Shown here in pieces: positions 8,571 to 18,273 of a stretch of DNA of 64,000 bases. This DNA comes from Roseibium polysiphoniae (GTDB taxonomy: Bacteria > Pseudomonadota > Alphaproteobacteria > Rhizobiales > Stappiaceae), in assembly GCF_014842925.1 (NCBI RefSeq), contig NZ_JACYXJ010000004.1, forward strand, positions 62,001 through 126,000, read 5' to 3'. A program made the translations under genes and the position numbers. A model generated the notes under the pieces. That model was not told the origin of the DNA. It saw nothing but the letters and a program-made list of their open reading frames with translations, and searched no databases. Each line of letters begins with the position of its first letter. The first letter of the stretch is position 1.

Positions 8571-10013
8571 TTATAGTTGGGGCGAGCCCAGAACTTCGGG
8601 GCCCTGCCCGAGAATGGCCTCGACCGTCAGGCCTGCGGCCAAGAGTCGTTCTTCTTGTCCGGGCGCTGCGATGATCTGCAGCCCGGAGGGGATGCCATTG
8701 CTGTCGAGGCCAGTCGGCAGTGTGAGCGCGCACCACCCGAGCAGGTTGACAAGCGCCGTGTTGCGAAGCGCCATCATGTTGGCCGTGCGATAGGCATCCG
8801 GATCAGAAAGATCAGACAGGAGCGGCGCACTGACCGGGATGGTTGCAGAGACCAGGACATCAACGTGGTCGAACACGCGTGCGGCGCTCACACCGCTTTC
8901 AGCAAGAATTGCCCGTCGCTGCAGATATTCCGTGGCGCTGATTTCGTCTGCGGCCTGAACACGGGCCATCACGGTGGGGTCCAGGCGCTCGATGCGTTCA
9001 GGGAAATTCAGGTCGAGGAACGTGCGTAGCTCAGGAGCAGCGAGGCCACCGGCCCGGAAGATCTCCAGGAGATCTGTCGCTGAGGGCAACTCAACATCCT
9101 GTAGACGCTGACCTGCCTTCTCGAGTTGGCGTAGCGCTCCGGTCGTGTTGTCTGCGATCGACGCGTCGATGTTCTCCCAAACGACATTGCGAATGACCCC
9201 GAAGCGCAAGGGGCTTTCCGAAGGAGCAGGCGGACATGTGCAATTTGGATCGAGTGCCGCAAAGGCAAAAGCGAGGTCCGATACCGTGCGCGCCAAAAGT
9301 CCGGGTGTGTCCAACGAAGGTGAAAGCGGGAGGATGCCTTCTAGGGACCAGCGTCCGTGGGTGACTTTCAGGCCTGCCTGCCCTGTGAAGGACGCCGGGA
9401 CCCGCACTGATCCGGCCGTATCTGTGCCGAGTGCGAGAAGCGCGGAACCCTGAGCAAGCGACACGCCCGCTCCGGCGCTGGAGCCGCCGGGAACACGTGG
9501 TGCGTCAGGCGATGACCACGGATTGAGCGGTGTTCCCGCATGTGGGTTGGTGCCCAGCCCGCCGAAAGCAAATTCCACGGTGTGTGTTTTGCCGGTGACG
9601 ATACCCAGTTGCGACAGCACCGCCTTTGCCACTGGGCCGGGCTGTTCATAAGCGGTTGGAAAAGTTGCGTCTGTGCCGCCGAAGACCGGGAGGCCTGGGA
9701 TTCCGTACAGGTCCTTGACGGACACAGGCAGGCCCATCAACGGACCGAGATCGATGCCATCTGCGATTAGATTGTCCGCCGCGCTCGCTTGCGCGATTGC
9801 CCGCTCGCCAGCGAATGTGCGGTAGGCGTTCAGGCGCGCCTCGGTCGCCGCATGTCTCTCCACGGCTGCCTCGACGAGTTCGCGAGAGCTAACGGTCCCA
9901 TTGCGGAGGTCTCGGGCTAGCTGGGGCAGGGATTTGACTGGCACCGGCGCATCCTTGTGGCTCGACTGATCTGCCTTGAGCATAGGCAAAAGTGGCGTAC
10001 GCGCTACTGCCAC
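8571..10013 (-). CDS. Amidase, amidase-signature family
   Basis: A 480-residue serine hydrolase of the amidase-signature family, cleaving a C-N amide bond. The Ser-cisSer-Lys triad is visible: K100 in SVKD, S179 in GGSSAG and nucleophile S202 in GTDTAGSVR. The sequence continues to the expected family length. The listed start is GTG 10013; ATG 9983 is an alternative, and neither has a good ribosome site. It is the first gene of the operon with TRAP system 1, suggesting the imported compound or its product is an amide. It could also be an allophanate- or mandelamide-type hydrolase. Confidence 0.92.
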   Translation of the reverse strand: MAVARTPLLPMLKADQSSHKDAPVPVKSLPQLARDLRNGTVSSRELVEAAVERHAATEARLNAYRTFAGERAIAQASAADNLIADGIDLGPLMGLPVSVKDLYGIPGLPVFGGTDATFPTAYEQPGPVAKAVLSQLGIVTGKTHTVEFAFGGLGTNPHAGTPLNPWSSPDAPRVPGGSSAGAGVSLAQGSALLALGTDTAGSVRVPASFTGQAGLKVTHGRWSLEGILPLSPSLDTPGLLARTVSDLAFAFAALDPNCTCPPAPSESPLRFGVIRNVVWENIDASIADNTTGALRQLEKAGQRLQDVELPSATDLLEIFRAGGLAAPELRTFLDLNFPERIERLDPTVMARVQAADEISATEYLQRRAILAESGVSAARVFDHVDVLVSATIPVSAPLLSDLSDPDAYRTANMMALRNTALVNLLGWCALTLPTGLDSNGIPSGLQIIAAPGQEERLLAAGLTVEAILGQGPEVLGSPQL

Positions 10014-10060
10014 GATCTGCGGCAGCTGAAGGGAAAGGAAGGCGATTTCGACGTGTAATT

Positions 10061-10094
10061 TAAAATAAGATTTTGAAATTATTTATTTATTTTA
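10061..10094. promoter_or_regulatory. AT-rich dyad in the amidase/RidA divergent region
   Basis: TAAAATAA (10061-10068) and TTATTTTA (10087-10094) form an 8-bp inverted repeat around a very AT-rich core, in the only spacer able to hold both divergent promoters. It is a candidate operator, perhaps for the nearby LysR protein; this is inference. Confidence 0.35.
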
Positions 10095-10179
10095 GTTTTC
10101 TTGATGATCAGACGATTTAGTAGATTGCTGTTTAGGCAAATGTGTGTTGCGTTATTCGCACTCCCTTATCGGAACAAAT

Positions 10180-10713
10180 ATGCCTAATTTGCATACAACT
10201 TTAGCGCTGAACAAAGGGGATGGAACCTTGCCACATGAAACCGAACGCCGCTTGATCGAGATGGGGATCACGTTGCCCAGGAGGCCCAAGCCGATCGGTA
10301 ACTATCTTCCGGGCGTTGTTGTCGGAAACATCCTCTACACTTCAGGGACGCTTGGCACCCAGCCGGACGAGAATGACAACGATGTTCTGCCTCATGTGGG
10401 CAAGGTCGGGTCAGACCTGAGCATTGAGGAAGGATACGCGTCCGCGCGCCTCATGGCGATCAATCACCTTGCAATGATGAAAGCCGTGCTTGGTGATCTG
10501 GACCGGGTCAAACGTATCGTGAAGATGATCGGATACATTTCCTGTGCCCCGGGCTTCACGGAGCCGCATTTGGTTCTGAACGGCGCGTCAGATCTGTTCG
10601 TCGCGCTTTGGGGCGAGGAAAACGGCAAGCATGCACGGGCTGCCCTGACACAGCATGAGCTTGGCCTCAATGCGCCGGTCGAAGCAGATATCACGATCGA
10701 GCTTCACGCCTGA
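10180..10713 (+). CDS. RidA/YjgF-family protein
   Basis: A 177-residue RidA-fold protein, longer than the usual 130 residues because of an N-terminal extension before the core that starts near LPRRPKPIGNYLPG. Core motifs are LYTSGTLGTQPD, NHLAMMKAVLGDLDRVKRIVKMIGY and AALTQHELGLNAPVEADITIEL. RidA enzymes hydrolyse reactive enamine/imine intermediates. This subgroup keeps no clear Arg at the canonical R105 site, so it may act on another substrate. ATG 10180 is preferred; the frame extends to GTG 10144. It is divergent from the amidase operon, and its stop overlaps the convergent LysR gene by 10 bp. Confidence 0.9.
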   Translation: MPNLHTTLALNKGDGTLPHETERRLIEMGITLPRRPKPIGNYLPGVVVGNILYTSGTLGTQPDENDNDVLPHVGKVGSDLSIEEGYASARLMAINHLAMMKAVLGDLDRVKRIVKMIGYISCAPGFTEPHLVLNGASDLFVALWGEENGKHARAALTQHELGLNAPVEADITIELHA

Positions 10714-11648
10714 GCGGCCCGAATTCGCGCCAGCATCTCGTTGTCAGCTTTCTCGTGACCCGGGAAAGCCATCGACAGGGTCTCGATAAATGCCTGGCTG
10801 GCAGGTGACCGCCGCTGATCGCGCCGAACAATGGCGTAGATAAAGCGGTGGTCAAATTCGGAGCAGTCCAGATCGAGTGGCACAAGTGCTCCGGCTTCAA
10901 CTTCGCGAAGAGCTGCCTGGAGCGGCACAAAGACAATTGCATTGCTATGTATCGCGTGACGGATCAGAAAATGCAGCTGATCGGCCACGAGCATCGCGTT
11001 CGGCGTCGCCTCGATCCTTCGGTAGGCACGATGGATCAAGTGGTGGATGCCGAAGCTGTCATCCGGCAGAACACACGGCATCGGCGCGATGTCGGTCAGG
11101 TCTAACTGCTTGCTTTTCGCGAGTGGATGCGAGGGCGGAGCTAGGGCCAGCAGAGGTTGGCGCCATTGGCCGGCAATCTCGATCGTCGGATGGGTAAAAT
11201 GGTCGTAGACAAATCCGATCTGACAAAGATGCTGTTCCAGAGCTTCGAGCACTCTCTCTCTGCCCCGGATACGGACCCGGAATTCGACCGCCGGAAATCG
11301 CTTGTGAAAGGCTCTTATCTGATCTGACAAAAAGGGGTCAGAGATGCCTTCGACGGTCGCGATGGAGACGCTCCCGGATTTTAGTTTCCGAAGGTCCGAT
11401 ATCTCGTCCTTGATTTGATCCATCTGGTCGATGATCGCGGCAAAGTTTTTTGCGATGACGTGTCCGGCGTCTGTCAGCCGGACACCATCGGCCCGCCGCT
11501 CCACGAGTTGTTCCTCGAATTCGCGCTCAAGCTTGGCAATCTGACGGCTGATGGCTGACGGCGAGACATGCAGGCGGTCTGCAGCAAGTCTGATTGAACC
11601 GTGACGGGCGACTTCGAGAAAATATCGACATGCGGTGCGGTTTAACAT
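10704..11648 (-). CDS. LysR-family transcriptional regulator
   Basis: A 314-residue LysR protein. The winged helix-turn-helix is at 5-62 (FLEVARHGSIRLAADRLHVS, SAISRQIAKLE) and the effector-binding domain spans about 92-300. Its 3' end overlaps the RidA gene tail-to-tail. By location it probably controls the RidA and amidase/TRAP units, although it is not divergent from either as classical LysR genes are. Confidence 0.93.
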   Translation of the reverse strand: MLNRTACRYFLEVARHGSIRLAADRLHVSPSAISRQIAKLEREFEEQLVERRADGVRLTDAGHVIAKNFAAIIDQMDQIKDEISDLRKLKSGSVSIATVEGISDPFLSDQIRAFHKRFPAVEFRVRIRGRERVLEALEQHLCQIGFVYDHFTHPTIEIAGQWRQPLLALAPPSHPLAKSKQLDLTDIAPMPCVLPDDSFGIHHLIHRAYRRIEATPNAMLVADQLHFLIRHAIHSNAIVFVPLQAALREVEAGALVPLDLDCSEFDHRFIYAIVRRDQRRSPASQAFIETLSMAFPGHEKADNEMLARIRAAQA

Positions 11649-11849
11649 TGGTACTGCTGCCTGGCTCCAATGATCGTCCGGCTGTTTCGGGAGCGCGCGT
11701 GAGCATGCTGCTCCCTGGAACCGATCGAGGTATCGACCCAGGGAAACTAGTGCATCATGAGCGCTGGTTCCATCGCCGCAGTTTAGCGCAAGGCAGCCTT
11801 TGGAGCGTTGGCTTCAAGCGTGCAACGGACCAGGCACAAGGCGTTTATC

Positions 11850-12734
11850 TCACCCCATTCGTTCGCTTGAATAGCTTCCAGGGGAGGCTGGAAAGACGAC
11901 TGTCTTGTTGCCATTGAGAAAAACGCGATGATTGGCATGTGCGTGGATGGCGCGCGCCAGAACCTGGCTTTCCACGTCGCGTCCGAGCGAGACATAATCT
12001 GCGGCGCTTTGAGCGTGGGTGATGCGGACGATATCCTGTTCGATGATCGGACCCTCATCCAGATCTGCAGTCACGTAGTGCGAGGTGGCACCAATCAGTT
12101 TCACCCCGCGTTCGCGGGCCTGCTTATAGGGGTTCGCGCCCTTGAAAGACGGCAGAAAGGAATGGTGAATGTTGATGATCCGGCCACTCATCTTCTGGCA
12201 CATCGCATCGGAGAGGATCTGCATGTAGCGGGCAAGAACGACAAGCTCTGCGCTGGTATCCTCGACGACTTTCATGATTGCCGCTTCCGCATCAGGCTTG
12301 TTTTCCTTGGTGACCTTGATGCAATGAAAAGGGATGTCCGCGTTCACCACGACCTTCTGATAGTCCATGTGGTTGGAAATCACGGCGACGATTTCCACCG
12401 GCAAGGCACCAATCCGTGCCCGGTAAAGCAGGTCGTTCAAGCAGTGCCCAAAACGCGAAACCATGATCAAAACCTTCATTTTCCGGTTTTCGTCGTGGAA
12501 CTCGAATGTCATGCCGAAGTTGCTTGCGATTTCGGCAAAAGCTTGTGAAAGCGCCTCCAGTTCTGAGCCTTGTTCGGACACGAAACCGATCCGCATGAAG
12601 AACTGATCGGTGTCCAGATCGTCGAACTGCGAACTGTCCGTGATGTTGCAGCCGTTGTCGGCCAAAAAAGTCGAAACGGCAGCGACGATGCCGCGGCGGG
12701 ACGGGCATGTGACGGTCAGGCAATAGCGGGTCAT
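11850..12734 (-). CDS. purU: Formyltetrahydrofolate deformylase PurU
   Basis: A 294-residue enzyme hydrolysing 10-formyl-tetrahydrofolate to formate and tetrahydrofolate. An N-terminal ACT domain (about 1-85) precedes a formyltransferase-type hydrolase domain (about 90-290). Catalytic motifs are INIHHSFLPSFKGA and GATSHYVTADLDEGPIIEQD (Asn, His, Asp). It is last in the operon with two tetrahydrofolate-charging demethylases, 53 bp downstream of the second. The context suggests it drains the one-carbon units they make and regenerates free tetrahydrofolate. Confidence 0.96.
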   Translation of the reverse strand: MTRYCLTVTCPSRRGIVAAVSTFLADNGCNITDSSQFDDLDTDQFFMRIGFVSEQGSELEALSQAFAEIASNFGMTFEFHDENRKMKVLIMVSRFGHCLNDLLYRARIGALPVEIVAVISNHMDYQKVVVNADIPFHCIKVTKENKPDAEAAIMKVVEDTSAELVVLARYMQILSDAMCQKMSGRIINIHHSFLPSFKGANPYKQARERGVKLIGATSHYVTADLDEGPIIEQDIVRITHAQSAADYVSLGRDVESQVLARAIHAHANHRVFLNGNKTVVFPASPGSYSSERMG

Positions 12735-12787
12735 GTCAGTTTCCTGGGCGATTAAGCTCTTCGTTGGCGGTATGACGTGTCGGTCGG

Positions 12788-15232
12788 TCAGACTTTCACG
12801 CGCTCGGATTTGGGGTCGTAGAAGGGCTTCAAGGATGGTGTTGCCGACACGCGTTGGCCGGCAATCTCAATCTCGTAGCTGGAGGCCAGAACGTCCTGCG
12901 CTGTCTGACCTTCGCAGGGCACATAGCCCATACCAACGGCCGCGCCAAGCGTGTGGCCGTAGTTGCCTGATGTGAGATAGCCGACAATCGCACCCTCACG
13001 GATGACTGGCTCGGCGTGATATAGCAGCGGTTCCGGGTCGCTCAGGAGAAACTGCACCATGCGTTTTTGCAGTCCTTCTTCGTGTTTGCGCATGACCGCA
13101 TCGCGGCCGATATAGGCAACATCGGTCTTCTTGAGGGCGAACCCAAGACCTGCTTCGAGGATGTGGTCCTCGCTCGAGATGTCATGACCGAAGTGGCGAA
13201 AGCCCTTTTCGATGCGGCAGCTGTCCATCATATGCAGCCCGCAGAGCTTGGCATCCATGTCCCGTCCGGCGGCGCGGAGGGTTTCGAAGACATGCACCGC
13301 CATGTCAGATGAAACGTAAAGCTCCCAACCGAGTTCGCCGACATAGGTCACCCTGTGAGCGCGTGCGAGACCCATCCCGATTTCGATTTCCTGGAAAGTG
13401 CCAAATGGATTGGTCCCGTTCGAAAAATCGTTGGGTGAAACGCGCTCCAGCAACGTGCGTGCATTCGGTCCCATCACGCAGATGACCGCCTCAGCCGCGG
13501 TCATGTCAGTCAGTGTGACGCGATAGTCGCCGATGTGCCGACGCATCCACTCCTGGTCCGCCAGGCGGGTGGCAGCCGGTGTCACGACCAGATAGGCGGT
13601 TTCCGACAGGCGCGTCACGGTCACATCCGCTTCGATCCCGCCTCGTGTGTTGAGAAATTGACTGTAGACAATCTTGCCTGTGGGGACTGACAGGTTGCTG
13701 GCGGAAATATGGTTCAAATAGGCCTCGGCATCAGGTCCATCGACCCGGATCTTGCCGAAGGAACTCATGTCGTAGATGCCGACATTTTCCCGGATAGCCT
13801 TGTGTTCGCGCGCCGCGTTGCCAAACCAGTTCTGCCGCTTCCAGGAATATTGGTACTCGGCGGTTTGCCCCTCATCGGCAAACCAGTTGGCGCGCTCCCA
13901 GCCCGCCAGTTCTCCCATCACCGCACCTTCTGCCTTCAGGGCATCGTGCAAGGGAGAGCGGCGGATGCCGCGCGCGGTCGCCTTCTGGCGGTAGGGAAAG
14001 TGGTCGGCATAGAGGAGGCCAAGCGTTTCTTTCGACCGCTCGAAGAGATAGGTCTTGTTGCCCTGGAAAGGCTGCATGCGTGCGATGTCGACGTCACCGA
14101 GGTCGAACGGTTTTTCGCCCGTGTCCATCCAAGCTGCAAGGGCCATTCCGGCACCACCGGCCGACTGGATGCCGATGGAGTTAAAGCCGGCGGCAACCCA
14201 GACGTTGTCCATCTGCGGCGCCAGGCCCAGGTGATAGGCGTCGTCAGGCGTGAAGCTCTCGGGGCCGTTGAAGAAGGTGTGAATGCCGGTTTCGGCGAGC
14301 AGGGGCATCCTGTTGACCGCCATTTCGAGGATGGGCTCGAAATGATCGAAGTCTTCCGGCAACTGGTCGAACTCGAAGTCTTCCGAGATGCCATTCATGC
14401 CCCACGGCTTTGCCAAAGGTTCAAAAGCGCCCAGCAACATCTTGCCTGCGTCTTCCTTGTAGTAGGCACATTCCTCGGGAACGCGCAGCGTCGGCAATTG
14501 GGTCAGACCCGGCACCGTTTCCGTGACGATGTAAAAATGTTCGCAGGCGTGCAGAGGAACGTTGACGCCCATCTGGCGGCCAACGTCGTGGCCCCACATG
14601 CCCGCACAATTGACCACGTGATCGCATTCGATGGTGCCGCTTTCGTCGTTCGCCTCCCAGCTTACGCTGGTGATGCGGCGGCCCTCTTTGCCGAAACCCG
14701 TCACCTTGGTGCGCTCAAGGATCTTTGCGCCGCGCATCTTCGCGCCCTTCGCCAGCGCAAGTGCGATGTTGGCGGGGTCACCTTGCCCATCCTTGTCCAG
14801 ATAGACGGCTGCCTTCACATCGGACGCGTTCACATGGGGATAGCGATTCAACAGCTCGGAGGGACTGATTTCCTCGACCTCGACACCGAAAGCACGTGCC
14901 ATGGAGGCCTGGCGCAGGATTTCCTCCCGGCGCTCGTCTGACAGCGCAACGGTGATCGACCCGTTGCGGCGAAAGCCGGTCGCGACTTCGGTTTCTTCCT
15001 CGAGTTTGCCGTAGAGTTCCTGGCTGTATTTTGCCAGGCGGGTCATGTTTTGTGTCGCGCGCAGCTGGGCGATAAGACCCGCGGCGTGCCACGTTGTGCC
15101 TGACGTCAGTTGCTTGCGCTCGAGCAGGACAACATCTTTCCAGCCGAGTTGCGTCAGATGATAGGCAACTGAGCAGCCGATTACGCCGCCGCCGACAATA
15201 ACAACACGTGCTTTTTCAGGAGGAAAAGCCAT
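12788..15232 (-). CDS. Dimethylglycine/sarcosine dehydrogenase-like FAD-GcvT protein (B)
   Basis: An 814-residue protein with mammalian DMGDH/SARDH layout: FAD-binding DAO domain from VVIVGGGVIGCSVAYHL (about 10-370), a central FAO_M linker (about 373-430), then GcvT folate-binding and C-terminal barrel domains (about 430-800). TTWHAAG near residue 48 carries the histidine that covalently holds FAD in relatives. The family oxidises N-methyl amino acids and hands the methylene group to tetrahydrofolate. AAGGGA stands 9 bases before the start. It lies 23 bp after paralogue A. Whether it uses dimethylglycine, sarcosine or another methylated amine cannot be read from sequence. Confidence 0.92.
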   Translation of the reverse strand: MAFPPEKARVVIVGGGVIGCSVAYHLTQLGWKDVVLLERKQLTSGTTWHAAGLIAQLRATQNMTRLAKYSQELYGKLEEETEVATGFRRNGSITVALSDERREEILRQASMARAFGVEVEEISPSELLNRYPHVNASDVKAAVYLDKDGQGDPANIALALAKGAKMRGAKILERTKVTGFGKEGRRITSVSWEANDESGTIECDHVVNCAGMWGHDVGRQMGVNVPLHACEHFYIVTETVPGLTQLPTLRVPEECAYYKEDAGKMLLGAFEPLAKPWGMNGISEDFEFDQLPEDFDHFEPILEMAVNRMPLLAETGIHTFFNGPESFTPDDAYHLGLAPQMDNVWVAAGFNSIGIQSAGGAGMALAAWMDTGEKPFDLGDVDIARMQPFQGNKTYLFERSKETLGLLYADHFPYRQKATARGIRRSPLHDALKAEGAVMGELAGWERANWFADEGQTAEYQYSWKRQNWFGNAAREHKAIRENVGIYDMSSFGKIRVDGPDAEAYLNHISASNLSVPTGKIVYSQFLNTRGGIEADVTVTRLSETAYLVVTPAATRLADQEWMRRHIGDYRVTLTDMTAAEAVICVMGPNARTLLERVSPNDFSNGTNPFGTFQEIEIGMGLARAHRVTYVGELGWELYVSSDMAVHVFETLRAAGRDMDAKLCGLHMMDSCRIEKGFRHFGHDISSEDHILEAGLGFALKKTDVAYIGRDAVMRKHEEGLQKRMVQFLLSDPEPLLYHAEPVIREGAIVGYLTSGNYGHTLGAAVGMGYVPCEGQTAQDVLASSYEIEIAGQRVSATPSLKPFYDPKSERVKV

Positions 15233-15255
15233 TTCTACAATCCCTTAAGTGTGGC

Positions 15256-17697
15256 TCAGGCGCGGATGCGGATGTTGCCCGGATCCCATAGGCAGGAGGT
15301 CTCCTGCACGGTGGCGCTCAACTGCTTTCCAAAAACTTCGACGGCGAGCTGGGTCCCGGGCTTGGCAGCATCGGTTTCGATCATGGCAATCGCGATGGCC
15401 GCGTCGAGGCGATAGCCATAGGCCGATGAGGTGACTTCGCCGACGCGTTTGCCGTTTGCAAAAACCGCTGCCATGTAGGGAGCGTCTTGCTCACCCGGTT
15501 CAACGACAAGCGTGACCCGTTGCTTGAGCGGCCCTTTTTCTGCCTCTGCAGCGAGCGCTTCCTTGCCAGGGAAATCCTGTTCCTTGTCGAGCCGGACAAA
15601 GCGGTTCAGGCCGGTCTCCAGGAGGCTGTAGTCAGTGGACAGATCCCCCTTCCAGGTCAGATAGCCTTTTTCGATCCGCATCGAGTTCAGGGCATACATG
15701 CCGAAAGGCGTCGCCCCGGCGCCACGAATTGCATCGTAGATTGCGGGGGTGTCTTCCGGCGACACATGGACTTCCCAGCCCAATTCCCCGGCAAAAGACA
15801 CCCGTAGCAGGAGTGCGGGACGGCCCGCGACCGTTGCGTTCTGATGGGTCAACCAACCGAGCGACAAGTCTGCGTCCGAAAGACCGGCGAGCAGGTCGCG
15901 GGATTTGGGCCCTGTGACCAGCAACGAGTTTGCTTCCCTCGTGCGGTCGACAAGTGTCAGCTCCTCAGGCAAATGCCGCCAGAGAACCTCAAAATCGTGC
16001 CATTGAGCCGCAGCGGCTGTGATCAAGCTGAAGTGATCTTCCCCGTGGCGGATGCAGGACATCTCGGTCAGGACGTGGCCGCGCGTGTCCGGAAAATAAA
16101 GCAGGTTCATTCGGCCGACCTTCGGAAGAGCCCCGGAAACCCTTCCGCGTAGCCACTCCGCGGCACCTTCGCCGCTCAGTTCAAAGCGGGAAAACCCGCA
16201 AATGTCTATGATGCCGACGCCATCGCGTAAGGCTTCGACTTCTTCGCGCACGCGCGGTTCCCACGGGCCGCTCCGGTTCCAAATCTGCGTGGCTTCTTCT
16301 GATGTGTCATCGCCCGGCTTGGCGAACCAGTTGGCACGCTCCCAGCCGCCGTAGACGCCCATCTGTGCGCCGTCGGCAAGCAGGCGGTCGTGGACTGGTG
16401 ACAGCTTTTTGTCTCGCCCGACGGGCCACTCGTGGTGGGGGAAGTGCATCGCATACTCGTGACCATAGGTCTCGAGTGCCTTGCCGAGGTTATATTGAGG
16501 GTCTGTGTAGTCGGTGAACCGGCGTGGATCGATAGACCACATGTCCCATTCGGTGTGGCCATGCATGATCCACTCGGAAAGGACTTTGCCAGCTCCGCCC
16601 CCCTGAGCGATGCCGAAGGTGAAGCTGTGGGCCTCGAACGCGTTGGGGACGCCCGGCATGGGCCCAACCATTGGCAAGCCGTCAGGCGCGTAGGGAATGG
16701 GGCCGTTGATGTTGCGCTGGACGCCCTGCGATCCAAGGAGGGGGACGCGTTCCATGGCGTCCATGATGTACCACTCCAGGCGATCCAGATCGTCCGGATA
16801 GAGCTGGAAGCTGAAGTCATCGGGCATCGGATCATCGGCGTTCACCCAGGCCGCCTGACAATTGCGCTCATAGGGGCCGAGGTTCAGCGAATAAGTGTCC
16901 TGCCGCAGGTAGTAGGAACTGTCGACATCGCGCAGCAGAGGCAGCTTGCGGCCATGTTCCTTGGTCCATGCCTCAACCTCGGGAATGGCCTCCGTCAGAA
17001 AGTACTGATGGCTCATCACCGTCATGGGAACCTTGCGCCCGCCATTGGGCAGGAACCAGTCACCGACACGTGCCGCATAATAGCCGGCGGCGTTGACCAC
17101 ATAGTCGCAGCGAATGTCGCCCTTCTCGGTGTGCACGATCCATTCGCTGTTCGAGCGGGTAACCCCGGTGGCCGGTGTGAAACGCAAAATCGTTGCACCG
17201 TGCGCTCGTGCGCCGTTCGCCAGCGCTTGCGTGACCTGGCTTGGATCAATGTCGCCGTCGAGCGGATCCCATAGACCGCCTTCAAGATCATGCGTTTCTA
17301 GGAAAGGAAAATGCTGCTGCAGTTCATCCGGCGTGCACATGTCCATGGTCAGGCCCATGTGGGCTGCCATGCCGCGAACGCGCTCAAATTCCATCATGCG
17401 CTCGTGGGAATGCGCCAGCCGGATGGCGCCCGTCACATTGTAATTGATCGGATAATCGACTTCATCGCCAAGCCCGCGGTAGAGCTCCAGCGAGTAGCGC
17501 TGCATGTTCAAGATGCCGTAATTGGCGGCAAAATTCGGACAATTGCCCGCTGCGTGCCAGGTCGATCCTGCCGTGAGTTCGTTTTTTTCAAGCAGGACGC
17601 ACTCTGACCATCCGGCTTTCGCCAGGTGGTAGAGCGCGGACACGCCGACAATTCCACCACCGATGATCACGACACGAGCTGTAGAGGGAAAGGTCAT
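15256..17697 (-). CDS. Dimethylglycine dehydrogenase-like FAD-GcvT protein (A)
   Basis: An 813-residue paralogue of protein B with the same domain order: DAO domain beginning RVVIIGGGIVGVSALYHL, STWHAAGNCPNF flavin-histidine region near residue 50, FAO_M linker near 370-430 and GcvT domains from about 440. ATG 17697 is preferred over TTG 17703 because GAGG is 7 bases upstream of the ATG. The C-terminal half is clearly divergent from B (for example GGWERANWFAKPGDD and NSMRIEKGYLTWKGDLS), so the two probably handle successive or different methylated substrates. It is the first enzyme gene after the XRE-cupin regulator. Confidence 0.92.
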   Translation of the reverse strand: MTFPSTARVVIIGGGIVGVSALYHLAKAGWSECVLLEKNELTAGSTWHAAGNCPNFAANYGILNMQRYSLELYRGLGDEVDYPINYNVTGAIRLAHSHERMMEFERVRGMAAHMGLTMDMCTPDELQQHFPFLETHDLEGGLWDPLDGDIDPSQVTQALANGARAHGATILRFTPATGVTRSNSEWIVHTEKGDIRCDYVVNAAGYYAARVGDWFLPNGGRKVPMTVMSHQYFLTEAIPEVEAWTKEHGRKLPLLRDVDSSYYLRQDTYSLNLGPYERNCQAAWVNADDPMPDDFSFQLYPDDLDRLEWYIMDAMERVPLLGSQGVQRNINGPIPYAPDGLPMVGPMPGVPNAFEAHSFTFGIAQGGGAGKVLSEWIMHGHTEWDMWSIDPRRFTDYTDPQYNLGKALETYGHEYAMHFPHHEWPVGRDKKLSPVHDRLLADGAQMGVYGGWERANWFAKPGDDTSEEATQIWNRSGPWEPRVREEVEALRDGVGIIDICGFSRFELSGEGAAEWLRGRVSGALPKVGRMNLLYFPDTRGHVLTEMSCIRHGEDHFSLITAAAAQWHDFEVLWRHLPEELTLVDRTREANSLLVTGPKSRDLLAGLSDADLSLGWLTHQNATVAGRPALLLRVSFAGELGWEVHVSPEDTPAIYDAIRGAGATPFGMYALNSMRIEKGYLTWKGDLSTDYSLLETGLNRFVRLDKEQDFPGKEALAAEAEKGPLKQRVTLVVEPGEQDAPYMAAVFANGKRVGEVTSSAYGYRLDAAIAIAMIETDAAKPGTQLAVEVFGKQLSATVQETSCLWDPGNIRIRA

Positions 17698-17706
17698 GGT
17701 CAAACC

Positions 17707-18264
17707 TCAATAAACAGGGGGAGAGATGACCCAAATGGCCAAAGCCGGGTCGTCATAAGGATTGGCCCAGCGGTATTTCGAGCCCTTGATGCGGAAGCTA
17801 TCGCCGGCCTGAATGGTGAACATCTGATCTGCGATCCAGATGTCCAGCGTGCCGGAAATGAGATAGACGACCTCGGAGGTCGCGCGTTGGCGGCTCTTCT
17901 CAAGCGATGCGCCAGGCAGGAAGGTCGAATGAATGACCTCGAAATCATCGGTGAGATCCGGCGATACAAGCGCTTCGAAAAGACCGTTGTCACGTTCGCC
18001 GATTTCCCGGCGTGCGGACGCGCGCACCACCACACCGCGTTCCTGCTCAGGCGCCTCTGCGATGCCGAAGAACATGGAAATCGGCACATCGAGTATCCGG
18101 GCAAAGTTGTGCAGGTCATCAACGGTTGGCGTCGAGAGATTGCGCTCCACCTGAGAGACCCAACCAACCGACTTGCCGACTGCCTTGGAAAGGTCCTCAA
18201 GCGTCATCTTGCGCGTAAGGCGCAGCGCGCGAATGTCCTGTCCGATGCCACTGTCTTCCGACAT
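17707..18264 (-). CDS. XRE-family regulator with C-terminal cupin domain
   Basis: A 185-residue regulator. The lambda-repressor-like helix-turn-helix is at about 8-62 (IRALRLTRKMTLEDLSKAV, VGWVSQVERNLSTPT) and a cupin effector domain at about 110-180 (GTLDIWIADQMFTIQAGDSF). GAGGGAAAA precedes the start. It is the first gene of the methylglycine operon, ending about 10 bp before the demethylase. The family usually senses a small ligand in the cupin. Repeated TGAAAA half-sites directly upstream suggest autoregulation and control of the divergent UspA-BCCT unit. Confidence 0.93.
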   Translation of the reverse strand: MSEDSGIGQDIRALRLTRKMTLEDLSKAVGKSVGWVSQVERNLSTPTVDDLHNFARILDVPISMFFGIAEAPEQERGVVVRASARREIGERDNGLFEALVSPDLTDDFEVIHSTFLPGASLEKSRQRATSEVVYLISGTLDIWIADQMFTIQAGDSFRIKGSKYRWANPYDDPALAIWVISPPVY

Positions 18265-18273
18265 TTTTCCCTC

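Noticed and set aside
13709-14941. 410-codon plus-strand open frame
   Set aside because: Antisense to the dimethylglycine-dehydrogenase-like gene; no domain features and no ribosome site.
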